A stretch of 64,000 nucleotides of DNA from Herbaspirillum sp. Sphag64. GTDB taxonomy: Bacteria > Pseudomonadota > Gammaproteobacteria > Burkholderiales > Burkholderiaceae_D. Each line of letters starts with the position of its first letter. The stretch's first letter is position 1. Below, in pieces: positions 37,397 through 47,312 of this stretch. A program made the position numbers and the translations under genes. Where the stretch lies: assembly GCF_014192645.1 (NCBI RefSeq), contig NZ_JACHYE010000012.1, positions 1 to 64,000 of the forward strand, written 5' to 3'. The notes under the pieces are model-generated. The model did no database searches and was not told where the DNA came from. It was given only the letters and a program-made list of their open reading frames with translations.

Positions 37397-38842
37397 CTAT
37401 TCTCCGGCAATCACGTGATCCACGGCAACATGGGTGCTACCTGCCGAGATATAACGCAACACCAGCAACAAGCCTACTAGATAGGCTGTGGCAATGAATC
37501 CATAGGACAGTGCCACGCGCGCAGTCCAGCCGCTGAAGGTGTGCATGACCGCCCCGACAACCGCCACGCCGACCAAAGCACCGATCTGACGGTTGGCATT
37601 GAGCGCCGCCGCCGCACTGTTGGCATGCGCCTTACCGGCCACCTGCATGACCGCGGTCGTCATTGCCGGAATAGCAATTGACAGGCCAAGATTAGCAATC
37701 GCTGCACCAACCGCCAACATCCAGTACGGTGTCTGCGGCGTCAGCGCCATCAGCAGAGCACAAAAAACGGTGCCGACAGTCAAACCCAGACGCAATGGCA
37801 GACGCGGTCCCCAATGTGCTGTCATACGGCCAGACAGCAAATTGCCACCAAAGATCACCACCATCATCGGCACCAGTTGCAAACCCGTTTGCAACGCATC
37901 GCTACCACGAGCCTGCTGCAGAAACAGGCTCAGGAAGAACAGCTGACCGTAGACGCCAAAATTGATCATGAAACCAATGCCATTGGCTGCCGCAAACTGC
38001 GGCGTGGCAAACAAGGCACGCGGCAGCAAGGGAGTCTTGCCATGACGCTCACGTTGGACCAGCCAAACCAGTGTGACGAGCGTGGTCCCCAGTGCCCCGA
38101 GAATGGGCCACGAGAGCCACCCAAACACCGGCCCTTCAATCAAGACAAAACTGAGAGAAGCCAGCATTAGTACGCCCAGCAGATGGCTGCTGATACGCAA
38201 ATCCCGCGCGTGCCGCTCGACCGCTGGCAGCAAGCGCAAGGCCATTACCAGTCCCAGCAAACCCAGCGGGACATTGATCAGGAACACACTGCGCCAGCCA
38301 AAAGCATGGATCAACACACCACCCACCAACGGCCCCACGGCGGCAGCGCCGCCGACGATCGCAGACCAGATGCCGAGCATGCGTGCGCGTACCCGCGCAT
38401 CTTCATAAACGTGGGTCAGCAGACTGAGCGAGCTCGGCATGAAAAACGCCGCACCAATACCCTGCAGCAGGCGTGCAGCGACCAACATCGATCCGTTGGC
38501 GGCAGCGCCACACAATAACGAGGCGATCACAAAAAGCAGCAGTCCAAGCAGGTAGATGTTACGTGCACCAAAGCGATCTGCTAGCGCACCGCCGACCAGC
38601 AACATGGCGGCAAAGGTCAGCGTATAGCCATCGACCACCCAGACCAGCGTGCTCAGTGGCGTTCCCAGACTCTGCGTGATCGACGACAGACCAACATTGA
38701 CCACCGTCACATCCAGCATGGCCATGACAAAACCAATGGCCAGAGTGATCAGTGGCAATATCGACAGCCGGGTGGCGCCGCGACTGCCAGCAGTGGCGAC
38801 GCTCACGGGGGTGGTACCGGGCATGGAGGAAGAGCTTGTCAT
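37397..38842 (-). CDS. DHA2-family MFS multidrug exporter (EmrB/QacA type)
   Basis: This 481-residue membrane protein has about 14 hydrophobic helices, as in DHA2 exporters. Motif A-like GGALADRFGARNIYLLGL and motif C-like GAAAVGPLVGGVL are visible, with LDVTVVNVGLSSI in helix 1. The ATG at 38842 follows AAAGAG and is preferred to a TTG at 38863. It is divergent from a LysR regulator 178 bp away, the usual arrangement for an inducible exporter. No membrane-fusion partner (EmrA) is adjacent, so the substrate and coupling remain open. Confidence 0.9.
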   Translation of the reverse strand: MTSSSSMPGTTPVSVATAGSRGATRLSILPLITLAIGFVMAMLDVTVVNVGLSSITQSLGTPLSTLVWVVDGYTLTFAAMLLVGGALADRFGARNIYLLGLLLFVIASLLCGAAANGSMLVAARLLQGIGAAFFMPSSLSLLTHVYEDARVRARMLGIWSAIVGGAAAVGPLVGGVLIHAFGWRSVFLINVPLGLLGLVMALRLLPAVERHARDLRISSHLLGVLMLASLSFVLIEGPVFGWLSWPILGALGTTLVTLVWLVQRERHGKTPLLPRALFATPQFAAANGIGFMINFGVYGQLFFLSLFLQQARGSDALQTGLQLVPMMVVIFGGNLLSGRMTAHWGPRLPLRLGLTVGTVFCALLMALTPQTPYWMLAVGAAIANLGLSIAIPAMTTAVMQVAGKAHANSAAAALNANRQIGALVGVAVVGAVMHTFSGWTARVALSYGFIATAYLVGLLLVLRYISAGSTHVAVDHVIAGE

Positions 38843-39020
38843 GCGAATATCTCTTTTCAACAAAGGGGAATATCTCCGTGTGTTAAATCACACTGAGAAC
38901 AGGTAAAACCACATTCTAGTCATCTTGCAGCATGCATTAAAGATGCATAAGATCGGCAGATTGATGCAAAAATGCATTTGGATGTATCCCTCAACTCAGG
39001 ACAGGATGGAAAGAGGCCGT

Positions 39021-39902
39021 ATGGATTGGGACAACGCCCGTATATTTCTTGCCATTCAGCGCGCAGGTACCCTGCGTGGTGCTGCAGAGCAACTGCAGAT
39101 TGATCAGGCTACCGTCGGCCGGCGGCTGACGGCGATGGAGAAGTCACTGGGTGCGCGCCTGTTTTTGCGCACGCCAAACGGCTACGTCGCCACGCCCGCC
39201 GGGGAGACAGCAGTAACCGCAATTGAAAAGATGGAACAGGCCGCAGATCAATTGCAGCGCCAGATGCTAGGCATCGATGAACGTCTTTGTGGCGTGGTGC
39301 GCGTAGCGGCGACTGATACCATGGCCAAGCATGTGATCATGCCTGCCATGCGCGAGCTGGCGAAGGCGCATCCCAATATCCGGGTCGTGCTCACGACCTC
39401 CACCCAGGTCTCCAATCTGACCCGGCGTGAGGCTGATCTGGCGGTACGCAGCTTGCGCCCAACCAGTCCGGATCTAATTTCGCGCCATCTGAAACGCCTC
39501 GCAGTGGGCTTGTACGCTTCGCACGATTATCTCGGACAACACGGCATACCAGAACCAGGTACGGCGCTGTCCGGACATAATGTTGCGGTGTATCAACGTG
39601 CGGTCTCATCGATGCAGATTGACAGCTTATGTGGCGAATCCATTGCCAATGCCCGCATTACCATGGAAGTCAATTCAGGACTCATGCTCATGGAAGCAGT
39701 TGCGGCTGGACTTGGTATCGGCGAATTACCAACCCATATGGGCGATGCCGATCCACGCCTGGTCAGAGTATGGCCGGAGCGTGCCGAGCCGTATGATATG
39801 TGGCTGGTGCTGCACAGCGACCTGAACCGCACCGCACGGGTACGTGCAGTGGCCGACGCCATCGTGACCGCCTATGAGCAGCTCGCGTCGCACGGCATGT
39901 GA
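39021..39902 (+). CDS. LysR-family transcriptional regulator
   Basis: The ATG at 39021 (MDWDNARIFLAIQRAGTLRGAAEQL) aligns with the usual LysR start and is preceded by AAGAGG. ATGs at 39006 and further upstream would add 5 to 32 residues. The 293-residue protein has the N-terminal winged HTH (about 1-62, with DQATVGRRLTAMEKSLGARLFLR) and a periplasmic-binding-like effector domain (about 90-290). It is divergent from the DHA2 exporter and probably controls it. The effector is unknown. Confidence 0.9.
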   Translation: MDWDNARIFLAIQRAGTLRGAAEQLQIDQATVGRRLTAMEKSLGARLFLRTPNGYVATPAGETAVTAIEKMEQAADQLQRQMLGIDERLCGVVRVAATDTMAKHVIMPAMRELAKAHPNIRVVLTTSTQVSNLTRREADLAVRSLRPTSPDLISRHLKRLAVGLYASHDYLGQHGIPEPGTALSGHNVAVYQRAVSSMQIDSLCGESIANARITMEVNSGLMLMEAVAAGLGIGELPTHMGDADPRLVRVWPERAEPYDMWLVLHSDLNRTARVRAVADAIVTAYEQLASHGM

Positions 39903-39918
39903 TGCTGAGGACGAGACT

Positions 39919-40860
39919 TTACTCGAGATCGGCCAGCACCTTGAGATGGGCAACCACGCTGCGGCCCAGCGCCGACAAATGATAGCCACCTTCCAAGCAG
40001 CTCACAATCCTGCCTTGTGCATGTTGCCGCGCCACCGCCATGATCTGACGGGTGATCCAGGCATAGTCCGCCTCTACTAACGCCATCTGTCCCATATCAT
40101 CCTCGCGATGGGCATCAAAGCCTGCCGAGATAAAGATCATCTGCGGGGCATGGGCATGCAGCGCCGGCAACCACTTATCGTTGACCAGCCGGCGCACGGC
40201 ATCCCCTGCGGTATACGCGGGCAACGGTTCATTGAGCATATGTGGCTGAGGATTTTCGCTGCCGCTGAATGGATAGAATGGATGCTGAAAAAAACTCACC
40301 ATCAGCACCCGTGGATCTTGCTCGAAAGCGGCCTCGGTCCCATTGCCATGGTGTACATCAAAATCGATGATGGCAACCCGCTCCAGCCCGTGTCGTTCGA
40401 TGGCATGACGCGCAGCAATGGCGACGTTATTGAACAGGCAGAATCCCATTGAGGTCGTAGGCGTAGCATGGTGACCGGGCGGACGCACCGAGCAAAAGGC
40501 ATTTTCCAGTTCACCTGCCAGCACCGCATCGGTGGCCGCCAGCGCCGCACCTGCAGCACGCCGTGCGGCTTGCCAACTGTGTGCATTGAGCAGGGTATCG
40601 CCGTCCAGGGCGTAGTATTTCTGATCGCTACCGGAAAGTGCAGCGGCGTGATCACGAATGCGCGCCACCGCAGCATCGGTATGGATCCGTTCCAGATCAG
40701 CGATCTCTGCCAACGGCGCTTCGCGGCGCTCGATGAACTGATCAATGCGGCTGCTGATCAATTGATCTTCAATGGCCTGCAGTCGTAACGGCGATTCGGG
40801 ATGCCAGTCTCCCATCTCATGGCGCTGGCAATCTGCATGGGTATAAATAGCGGTTGTCAT
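39919..40860 (-). CDS. Histone-deacetylase-family hydrolase (AcuC/AphA type)
   Basis: The 313-residue protein has the zinc-dependent arginase/deacetylase fold with all key motifs: HPESPLRLQAI, RPPGHHA, the charge-relay and zinc ligands in IIDFDVHHGNGTE, FFQHPFYP, and GFDAHRED. Bacterial members act on acetylpolyamines, acetylated proteins or other acyl-amides. The ATG at 40860 (MTTAIYTHADCQRHEMG) is chosen; an upstream start at 40902 would add 14 residues not typical of the family. It is convergent with the LysR gene. The substrate cannot be told from sequence. Confidence 0.9.
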   Translation of the reverse strand: MTTAIYTHADCQRHEMGDWHPESPLRLQAIEDQLISSRIDQFIERREAPLAEIADLERIHTDAAVARIRDHAAALSGSDQKYYALDGDTLLNAHSWQAARRAAGAALAATDAVLAGELENAFCSVRPPGHHATPTTSMGFCLFNNVAIAARHAIERHGLERVAIIDFDVHHGNGTEAAFEQDPRVLMVSFFQHPFYPFSGSENPQPHMLNEPLPAYTAGDAVRRLVNDKWLPALHAHAPQMIFISAGFDAHREDDMGQMALVEADYAWITRQIMAVARQHAQGRIVSCLEGGYHLSALGRSVVAHLKVLADLE

Positions 40861-41003
40861 TATGATCTTGTCGAACGCTGTCTCTCTGGCATTAGTGTAC
40901 ATCCAAGTACCGCTCTTTCAGCGCCAAGCGACCCAGATCGATAAATTGATGTATTGCTGTTCAGGTATACTGCTTCCCTTGCCTACCTGCCTGACCTGCC
41001 CCA

Positions 41004-42143
41004 ATGACATTGCGTACCCGCCTGCCCTACCTGATTACCTTGCTGAGCTTTTGCGCTGCTGGTCTGATGCCTCTTCAGGTTCAGGCACAGGCAGATTCGA
41101 GCACTAAGCCGAAGCAAAAACAAAAGCAGAAACAAAAGCAGAAGCAGAAGACCAGCAAGGCAAAGCAGCGCAAGAAAACGAGCGATGACGAGTTCGTCAA
41201 TTTTTCGCAATGGAAAGAGGTCAATGGATTTATCGATGATCTGGTAGCACGTGACGGTTTCGACCGCGCGACGCTGGAAGGCGTCTTTCGCCAGACGCAC
41301 TACCTCGATGCGGCCATCAAACTGATCAAGCCCGCTGCGCCCGGCAAGACCAAGAACTGGCAAGCCTATCGTGCACGTTTTGTAGAACCTACGCGCATTG
41401 CGGCTGGAGTCGCATTCTGGAACGAGCATGCACTCGCACTGCAACGCGCAGAAGAACAATACGGTGTCCCGGCAGAAATCATTGTCGGCATCCTTGGGGT
41501 AGAAACCATCTATGGACGCAACACCGGCAACTTCCGCGTCATGGATTCTCTCACCACGCTGGCCTTTGCCTACCCACAGACGGCCAATCGTGATGCACGC
41601 ATGGCGTTTTTCCGTGGTGAACTGGAGAGCGCACTGCTGTTCGCGCGTGATTCAAATATTGATCCTTTTTCGATACTCGGCTCCTACGCCGGTGCCATTG
41701 GCTGGCCACAATTCATGCCCAGCAGCGTGCGTGAATATGCAGTCGATTTTGATGGCACCGGCAAGATTGATCTGCGTACCTCACCAATAGATGCGATCGG
41801 CAGTGTTGCCAATTTCCTCAAGGTACACGGCTGGCAGCGCGGCGAACCGCTGGTGTTCCCTGCCACTGTCAATGATCCCGATAAGGTCGCAGATTTGCTC
41901 AATCAGGGACTGGCAGCCAAATTCAATACGGATCAACTCAAACGTCAGGGTGTCTCCACGCCCGGCGAGATTCCCTCTAGCCAGTTGCTGGGACTGATTG
42001 ATCTGCAAAACGGCGATGATCCTACTGAATACTGGCTAGCGACGAATAATTACTTTGCCATCACACAATACAACCGCAGCTATTTCTATGCGATGTCGGT
42101 GATTGATCTGGGTCGCGCCGTACGTGCCGCTCGCGAACAGTAA
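41004..42143 (+). CDS. mltB: Lytic murein transglycosylase B
   Basis: The 379-residue protein has a Sec signal peptide (about 1-29, ending LQVQAQA), then an unusual tract of alternating lysine and glutamine (about 33-47), then an SLT_2 (MltB) domain. The catalytic glutamate is E167 in IVGILGVETIYGRNTGNFRVMD, and YAGAIGWPQFMPSS follows. It cleaves peptidoglycan to 1,6-anhydromuropeptides. The signal peptide has a cysteine but no clean lipobox, so it may be soluble. The basic tract could bind the anionic wall and is encoded by a short purine-rich DNA repeat at about 41110-41150. Confidence 0.92.
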   Translation: MTLRTRLPYLITLLSFCAAGLMPLQVQAQADSSTKPKQKQKQKQKQKQKTSKAKQRKKTSDDEFVNFSQWKEVNGFIDDLVARDGFDRATLEGVFRQTHYLDAAIKLIKPAAPGKTKNWQAYRARFVEPTRIAAGVAFWNEHALALQRAEEQYGVPAEIIVGILGVETIYGRNTGNFRVMDSLTTLAFAYPQTANRDARMAFFRGELESALLFARDSNIDPFSILGSYAGAIGWPQFMPSSVREYAVDFDGTGKIDLRTSPIDAIGSVANFLKVHGWQRGEPLVFPATVNDPDKVADLLNQGLAAKFNTDQLKRQGVSTPGEIPSSQLLGLIDLQNGDDPTEYWLATNNYFAITQYNRSYFYAMSVIDLGRAVRAAREQ

Positions 42144-42252
42144 TCTGCTTCTTACACACCTGCCTGGCGCCGCCTGCTGCAGCCCTGCACCAGGCATTAG
42201 CACTAACGCCCCTCAAAACCGGTGACAGTCTGAAAACATCTGCCTTAATTTT

Positions 42253-42270
42253 TGGCAATGTTGTTGCATT
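42253..42270 (+). promoter_or_regulatory. Sigma-54 (RpoN) promoter upstream of arcDA
   Basis: TGGCAATGTTGTTGCATT fits TGGCAC-N5-TTGCAT with GG at 42254-42255 and GC at 42266-42267, the exact 12-bp offset. Transcription would begin near 42280, leaving a leader of about 200 nt. In the 42144-42478 gap there are also a 7-bp inverted repeat TGCCTGG/CCAGGCA (42168-42200) after mltB and a palindrome GCACGTCAACGTGC (42393-42406) in the leader. Confidence 0.65.
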
Positions 42271-42478
42271 AGACTTTTTGCAAGGTCGCCATCATCCACA
42301 GTGCTGAACGTGCCGATGCCGCTGCTAGTCACATCTGTAGACCTCAGCACGCATCCGTACTCGCCTGACCACGACCGAGAAGCCTGACCAGGAGCACGTC
42401 AACGTGCGCATCTCTTGATGCAGCGCATGATGGCGTTGTCTTGCTCAGCCAGTCAGAACCCTCAACAGTGAGTCTGCA

Positions 42479-43909
42479 ATGACATCCTCGACAACCCAGA
42501 AGCTTTCCCTTGCGGCCCTTACCTCACTGGTCGTCGGCTCCATGGTGGGAGCTGGCATCTTTTCTCTGCCGGCCACATTTGGCCGGGCAACCGGTGTCCT
42601 TGGTGCCTTGATTGCCTGGCTGATCGCGGGCACCGGCATGCTCATGCTGGCATTCGTGTTTCAGAGTCTGGCACAACGCAAACCAGATCTGGACACAGGT
42701 ATCTATGCCTATGCCAAAGCGGGCTTTGGCAACTATCTGGGTTTCGCGTCTGCGTTTGGATTCTGGATCGGCAGTTGCCTGGGTAACGTCTCCTACTGGG
42801 TGTTAATCAAATCGACGCTGGGCGCTTTCTTCCCGGTATTTGGCGATGGCAACACCATCCCTGCCGTGCTGCTTTCCTCGCTTTGCATCTGGGGCTTCCA
42901 TACGCTGATCTTGCGCGGCGTCAAAGAAGCGGCCACCTTGAATACGATTGCCACCGTCGCCAAGATTCTGCCCATTGGACTGTTTCTGATCGTCGTCATC
43001 TGCGGCTTCAAGGCCGATGTGTTCAGCTACAACCTATGGGGTGGTGTGACACCCTCCGTAGGCGGTCTGTTCGGGCAGGTACGTAATACCATGCTGATCA
43101 CGGTATTTGTGTTCATCGGTATCGAAGGTGCCAGTGTCTATTCGCGCTACGCGCAAAAGCGCTCACACGTCGGACTAGCTACGGTGCTGGGTTTTGTCGG
43201 CGTGCTATGCCTGTTGATGATGGTGACCATGCTGTCCTACGGGGTGATGCTGCGGCCTGAACTGGCAGTACAGCGCAACCCTTCCATGGCAGGGGTACTG
43301 GCTTCAATTGTGGGTCCATGGGGTGCCAAATTTATCAGTGCAGGATTGATCGTTTCGGTACTGGGAGCCTACCTCTCCTGGTCGCTGCTGTGCGCTGAAG
43401 TGCTGTGGGCATCAGCCCATACCCATACGATGCCAAAGATTTTCTCTACCGAAAATCAAAACAAGGCACCATCAGCGGCCATCTGGCTCACCACCGTCAC
43501 GATTCAGGTATTCCTGATCTTGACGCTCTTTTCGCAGGACGCCTTTACCATCGCACTCGAGCTGACCAGCTCCCTGACGCTGATCCCGTATTTTTTGGTT
43601 GCTGGCTACGCTGTCAAACTGGCATGGACCAGGGAGGGCTATGAGGCCGATGTGCATAACCGCAACCGCGACCTTCTCATTGCCAGCGTCGGCACCCTGT
43701 ATGCGCTTGGCATGATGGCCGCCGGTGGTGCCAAGCATATGCTCCTGTCGGCGCTGATTTATGTCCCGGGCTCCATCCTCTATTACCTCGCACGTCGCGA
43801 ACAGCAAGCCCAGATCTTTACCTTGCCGGAACGGGCTTTATTCAGCGTGATCGTGCTCGCTGCGCTAGGCGCAGTGTATGCCCTGCTATCAGGAAAGATG
43901 ACGATTTAA
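42479..43909 (+). CDS. arcD: Basic amino-acid antiporter (ArcD-like, APC superfamily)
   Basis: The 476-residue membrane protein has about 12-13 helices and the APC signature [20 protein letters not shown] in helix 1, followed by [21 protein letters not shown]. Similarity is to the arginine/ornithine and lysine antiporters of the basic amino-acid/polyamine antiporter family. It lies 85 bp before arginine deiminase in the same direction, so arginine uptake coupled to export of a product (ornithine or citrulline) is the likely role. The upstream sigma-54 promoter suggests nitrogen-linked expression. Confidence 0.85.
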   Translation: MTSSTTQKLSLAALTSLVVGSMVGAGIFSLPATFGRATGVLGALIAWLIAGTGMLMLAFVFQSLAQRKPDLDTGIYAYAKAGFGNYLGFASAFGFWIGSCLGNVSYWVLIKSTLGAFFPVFGDGNTIPAVLLSSLCIWGFHTLILRGVKEAATLNTIATVAKILPIGLFLIVVICGFKADVFSYNLWGGVTPSVGGLFGQVRNTMLITVFVFIGIEGASVYSRYAQKRSHVGLATVLGFVGVLCLLMMVTMLSYGVMLRPELAVQRNPSMAGVLASIVGPWGAKFISAGLIVSVLGAYLSWSLLCAEVLWASAHTHTMPKIFSTENQNKAPSAAIWLTTVTIQVFLILTLFSQDAFTIALELTSSLTLIPYFLVAGYAVKLAWTREGYEADVHNRNRDLLIASVGTLYALGMMAAGGAKHMLLSALIYVPGSILYYLARREQQAQIFTLPERALFSVIVLAALGAVYALLSGKMTI

Positions 43910-43994
43910 GGTTGACCACGTCTGCTTCTATCGTGCCCAATTAACGCAGCTTACTACCCCGCCCATCCCATTCTTTGAAATTGAAGGAGCTGTC

Positions 43995-45272
43995 ATGTCT
44001 GATTCTACTTCTGCCCCTGCTTCCCAAACTGCTGTGCGCTATGGCGTGCATTCGGAAGTCGGCACCCTGCGCAAGGTCATGGTTTGCGCGCCTGGCAGAG
44101 CACATAGCCGACTCACACCAACCAATTGCGACGACCTGCTGTTTGACGACGTGATGTGGGTAGAAAATGCCAAGCGCGATCATTTTGATTTTGTGAACAA
44201 GATGCGCGAACGCGGTGTTGAAGTGGTGGAAATGCACGATCTGCTCACGGAGACGCTTGCCAATCCGGCAGCGCGCAGCTGGATACTCGACCACCAGATT
44301 ATCCCAAATGAAATTGGCCTCGGACTGGTCGACGAAATCCGCGCATTTCTGGACAGCCTGGATGCCCGCGAGCTCGCAGAAACACTCATCGGCGGCCTAT
44401 CCACGCTGGAAGTCCCTGAGTCATATGGAGGGGAAGCCTTGAAGCTGGTCAAGGAAGCCGCCGGGATCACTGAATATCTCTTGCCACCATTACCGAACAC
44501 GCTCTACACAAGAGACACAACGTGCTGGATTTACGGTGGCGTCACCCTGAATCCGCTGTATTGGCCCGCACGTCACGAAGAAACCCTGCTGACCACTGCG
44601 ATCTATCGATTTCACCCCAGCTTCGGTCCGGAGCGAGTCAACGTCTGGTGGGGCGACCCGACCAACCATTATGGCTCCGCGACTCTGGAGGGGGGTGATG
44701 TGATGCCGATTGGCAACGGCGTAGTCTTGATCGGCATGAGTGAGCGAACCTCGCGTCAAGCCATCAGTCAGGTTGCCGCTTCGCTGTTTGCAGCCGGCGC
44801 CGCAAGTCGGGTGATTGTGTGCGCAATGCCAAAATTACGTGCCGCCATGCATCTTGATACCGTCTTCACCTTCGCCGACCGCGATGTCTGTCTGCTGTAT
44901 CCCGACATCATGGATCACGTCGGCACGTTCTCATACTGGCCCAGTGACAAAGCGCCCGGTATCGAACTGAGGAAGGAGACCAAGCCATTTGTCGAGGTCG
45001 TCGCCGCTGCACTCGGTCTGAAAAAATTGCGGGTAGTTGAAACCGGTGGCAACGCCTATCACCGCGAACGTACGCAATGGGATAGCGGTGCCAATCTGGT
45101 TGCATTGTCGCCCGGGGTGGTCGTGGCCTATGACCGTAATACGCTGACCAATACCTTGCTGCGCAAGGAGGGCATCGAAGTTATCACGATTGTCGGCAGT
45201 GAACTCGGACGCGGTCGCGGCGGTGGCCATTGCATGACCTGCCCACTGATTCGTGATGCGGTCGATTTCTAG
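43995..45272 (+). CDS. arcA: Arginine deiminase
   Basis: The 425-residue enzyme hydrolyses L-arginine to citrulline and ammonia. Catalytic Cys413 sits in [18 protein letters not shown], and the His/Asp and Glu residues are in [12 protein letters not shown] and LEGGDV. Also present are the N-terminal [17 protein letters not shown] and PNTLYTRD. Length fits bacterial ArcA. GAAGGAG precedes the ATG. The next gene is convergent, so arcB and arcC are not part of this unit. Citrulline must be exported or used by enzymes encoded elsewhere. Confidence 0.96.
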   Translation: MSDSTSAPASQTAVRYGVHSEVGTLRKVMVCAPGRAHSRLTPTNCDDLLFDDVMWVENAKRDHFDFVNKMRERGVEVVEMHDLLTETLANPAARSWILDHQIIPNEIGLGLVDEIRAFLDSLDARELAETLIGGLSTLEVPESYGGEALKLVKEAAGITEYLLPPLPNTLYTRDTTCWIYGGVTLNPLYWPARHEETLLTTAIYRFHPSFGPERVNVWWGDPTNHYGSATLEGGDVMPIGNGVVLIGMSERTSRQAISQVAASLFAAGAASRVIVCAMPKLRAAMHLDTVFTFADRDVCLLYPDIMDHVGTFSYWPSDKAPGIELRKETKPFVEVVAAALGLKKLRVVETGGNAYHRERTQWDSGANLVALSPGVVVAYDRNTLTNTLLRKEGIEVITIVGSELGRGRGGGHCMTCPLIRDAVDF

Positions 45273-45297
45273 CCTGCTGCAGGCGAGAAATGCGAGG

Positions 45298-45840
45298 TCA
45301 GCCTCGGGCCTTGATCACCTGAGGATCAATCTGCACCATATCTTCGTTGCTACCCAGCCAGATCTGACCGTCCTGAATTGTGCATTGCAGTTGCATCGAA
45401 CGCTGTGCCAGACGCGCTAGTGCCGCACTGGTATCGGCATCAATATTGATGACAGTCAGATTTTTGGCGCGCTCCACGCGGCTACCCGTCTGACTCCACC
45501 AGATATGACTGACACTGCTGTAGCTGTAGACGATGACATGCGCGGCACGACCGCAGGCCTTGAGAATACGCTTGTCGTCGGGCTGACCGACTTCGATCCA
45601 CAGATCGATGGCACCAGTGAGATCTTTTTGCCATATGTCAGGCTCATCAACATCGGACAACCCTTTACCAAAGCTGAGCGCATCGCTAGCGTTCAGTGCA
45701 AAAGCCAGTACACGCATCATCATGCGCTCGTCGGTTTCCGATGGATGGCGCGCAATAGTGAGTCCGTGATTCTGGTAATAATGGCGATCCATATCCGAAA
45801 TCTGTAGATCAGCCTTGAAGATTGTTGCTTTGAGAGCCAT
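45298..45840 (-). CDS. yaeQ: YaeQ family protein
   Basis: The ATG at 45840 gives a 180-residue protein starting MALKATIFKADLQISDMDRHYY, the standard YaeQ start and length; a start at 45942 would add an unrelated N terminus. Conserved features include HPSETDERMMMRVLAFAL, DLSGAIDLWIEVGQP in variant form (DLTGAIDLWIEVGQP) and VWWSQ-like SHIWWSQTG. The family has a PD-(D/E)XK-like fold and no settled function. It is convergent with arcA. Confidence 0.92.
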   Translation of the reverse strand: MALKATIFKADLQISDMDRHYYQNHGLTIARHPSETDERMMMRVLAFALNASDALSFGKGLSDVDEPDIWQKDLTGAIDLWIEVGQPDDKRILKACGRAAHVIVYSYSSVSHIWWSQTGSRVERAKNLTVINIDADTSAALARLAQRSMQLQCTIQDGQIWLGSNEDMVQIDPQVIKARG

Positions 45841-46005
45841 GAGAATGTTCTTGTGCCTTCTTCGAATCAAAGAAGCGCTTGCATGCGAAGGAGCTGAAGG
45901 ATAGCCGATTTTTGCCGAATTTATGTACAAAACTACGCACATACGAAGCAGGCTTGCCCGTCTTGCTTAACAAATTCAAGACAATACCTATGAGACAATA
46001 TTGCC

Positions 46006-46602
46006 ATGGACTCTATTTTCCTCCCTTCTGACGACGACATCATTGCGCTCACCCGTGCCTGGGTGGATGAAGCCGTGATTGGACTGAACCTATGCCCATT
46101 CGCCAAGGCTGTTCAGGTCAAGCAGCAAATACGCTATGTCATCAGCCATGCCGATCAGGAAACTGATCTGCAGCAAGATCTGACCAATGAACTGCTCCAT
46201 CTGCACGACAGTGATCCCGAGATACTCGACACCACCTTGCTGATCCTGCCGCGGATACTGCAGGATTTTTTGGATTACAACAATTTCCTGGATAGTGCTG
46301 ACGCAACACTCGTCGAGCACAAACTCGAAGGTGAAATTCAGATCGCGAGTTTCCATCCTGACTATCAGTTTGCAGGTACCGCAGTCACCGATATCGACAA
46401 TTACACGAACCGTTCTCCGTTTCCAATATTGCATCTGTTGCGTGAAAGCAGCATCGATCGCGCGGTCGAATCTTTCCCTGACGCAAGTGCCATTTTTGAC
46501 CGAAACGTCGCAACCATGCGCCGTTTGGGGCTGGAGGGCTGGAATCAGCTCGGCTTTGTCGTATCAAAGAAACAACACCAGCTCTCTAAAAAATCCTGTT
46601 AA
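46006..46602 (+). CDS. DUF1415 family protein
   Basis: The 198-residue protein matches the DUF1415 family, with WVDEAVIGLNLCPFAKAV near the N terminus, LEGEIQIASFHPDYQFAGT in the middle and NRSPFPILHLLRESSI later. The NLCPFAK motif with its conserved cysteine is the family hallmark and may mark a metal or nucleophile site, but the function is unknown. It is divergent from yaeQ, with 165 bp between. The last few residues are lysine-rich. Confidence 0.85.
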   Translation: MDSIFLPSDDDIIALTRAWVDEAVIGLNLCPFAKAVQVKQQIRYVISHADQETDLQQDLTNELLHLHDSDPEILDTTLLILPRILQDFLDYNNFLDSADATLVEHKLEGEIQIASFHPDYQFAGTAVTDIDNYTNRSPFPILHLLRESSIDRAVESFPDASAIFDRNVATMRRLGLEGWNQLGFVVSKKQHQLSKKSC

Positions 46603-46917
46603 TATCTGTTACAAATTCGAGGTGATTTTTCGCAACTATTTTGTAATAGACTTTTCTACAACGACGTACCTATCGTCGATATATTTGTTTTAGGCAAAAA
46701 AAATTCTGGTAGAGAAGCGGTCGACAACGATTAGTAGGGGCCGACAACAGTCTGTATGACTCATCCTGTGGCCTTGGTTCGCGTTGTGTAAGTTGCAGTG
46801 GGAGAAAGCGTCACTTCAAATGGAAATCTCTTAATTACGTTTTGCAGTTTTACCAAGAACTAATGCACTTGCTAAAACAAGGCCTTCATAAACATCTGCA
46901 TAATGGAACGTCCGATC
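46603..46917. other. AT-rich intergenic stretch
   Basis: Markedly more AT-rich than its flanks (46603-46720), with an inverted repeat TTACAAA/TTTGTAA (around 46609-46645) and a small CGACG/CGTCG hairpin (46662-46678). No gene or clear promoter could be placed; the promoter of the HTH gene at 46918 must lie here. Confidence 0.4.
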
Positions 46918-47253
46918 ATGACTACACCTAATGGCATCAACGACACCACCTCGATTCAAGATCAAATCAACTACGATCCGAATCATTTGCTGGATGCACT
47001 GATTGAGAAGCTGCATCTGAAAAACGACGCTGCATTGTCGCGTGCGCTGGAAGTGGCGCCACCGGTGATCAGCAAGATCCGTCACCGCCGTCTGCCGGTT
47101 GGCGCATCGCTGCTCATTCGTATGCACGAAGTCAGCGAATTGTCGATCCGTGAGCTGCGTGAACTGATGGGTGACCGTCGCGAGAAGTTCCGCATCAGCG
47201 ATAAGCAGTTCAAACCAAAGCCAGGCGCACCGGTTGCAATTGCAGCAGAGTAA
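46918..47253 (+). CDS. Small HTH (Cro/CI-like) DNA-binding protein
   Basis: The 111-residue protein has a lambda-repressor-like helix-turn-helix in its middle: LLDALIEKLHLKNDAALSRALEVAPPVISKIRHRRLPVGASLLIRMHEVS fits the XRE five-helix fold. A basic tail (FRISDKQFKPKPG) follows. The ATG at 46918 or one five codons upstream (46903) may be the start; neither has a strong ribosome binding site. It is monocistronic and ends in a bidirectional terminator shared with cysM. The target genes are unknown. Confidence 0.78.
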   Translation: MTTPNGINDTTSIQDQINYDPNHLLDALIEKLHLKNDAALSRALEVAPPVISKIRHRRLPVGASLLIRMHEVSELSIRELRELMGDRREKFRISDKQFKPKPGAPVAIAAE

Positions 47254-47255
47254 AG

Positions 47256-47283
47256 AAAAACGGAGCCTTGGCTCCGTTTTTTT
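47256..47283. terminator. Bidirectional terminator between the HTH gene and cysM
   Basis: AAAAACGGAGCC/GGCTCCGTTTTT with a TT loop is symmetrical, giving T-runs on both strands for the convergent genes. Confidence 0.93.
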
Positions 47284-47312
47284 GTGCTCAACTTTGAGTC
47301 AACATGCTGCGC

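Noticed and set aside
42144..42478. FNR/ANR or ArgR box before arcD
   Set aside because: No TTGAT-N4-ATCAA or convincing ARG box was found; the sigma-54 pattern is the only strong signal.
46662..46678. CGACG/CGTCG hairpin as terminator of the DUF1415 gene
   Set aside because: The stem is only 5 bp and lacks a following T-run in the right place.
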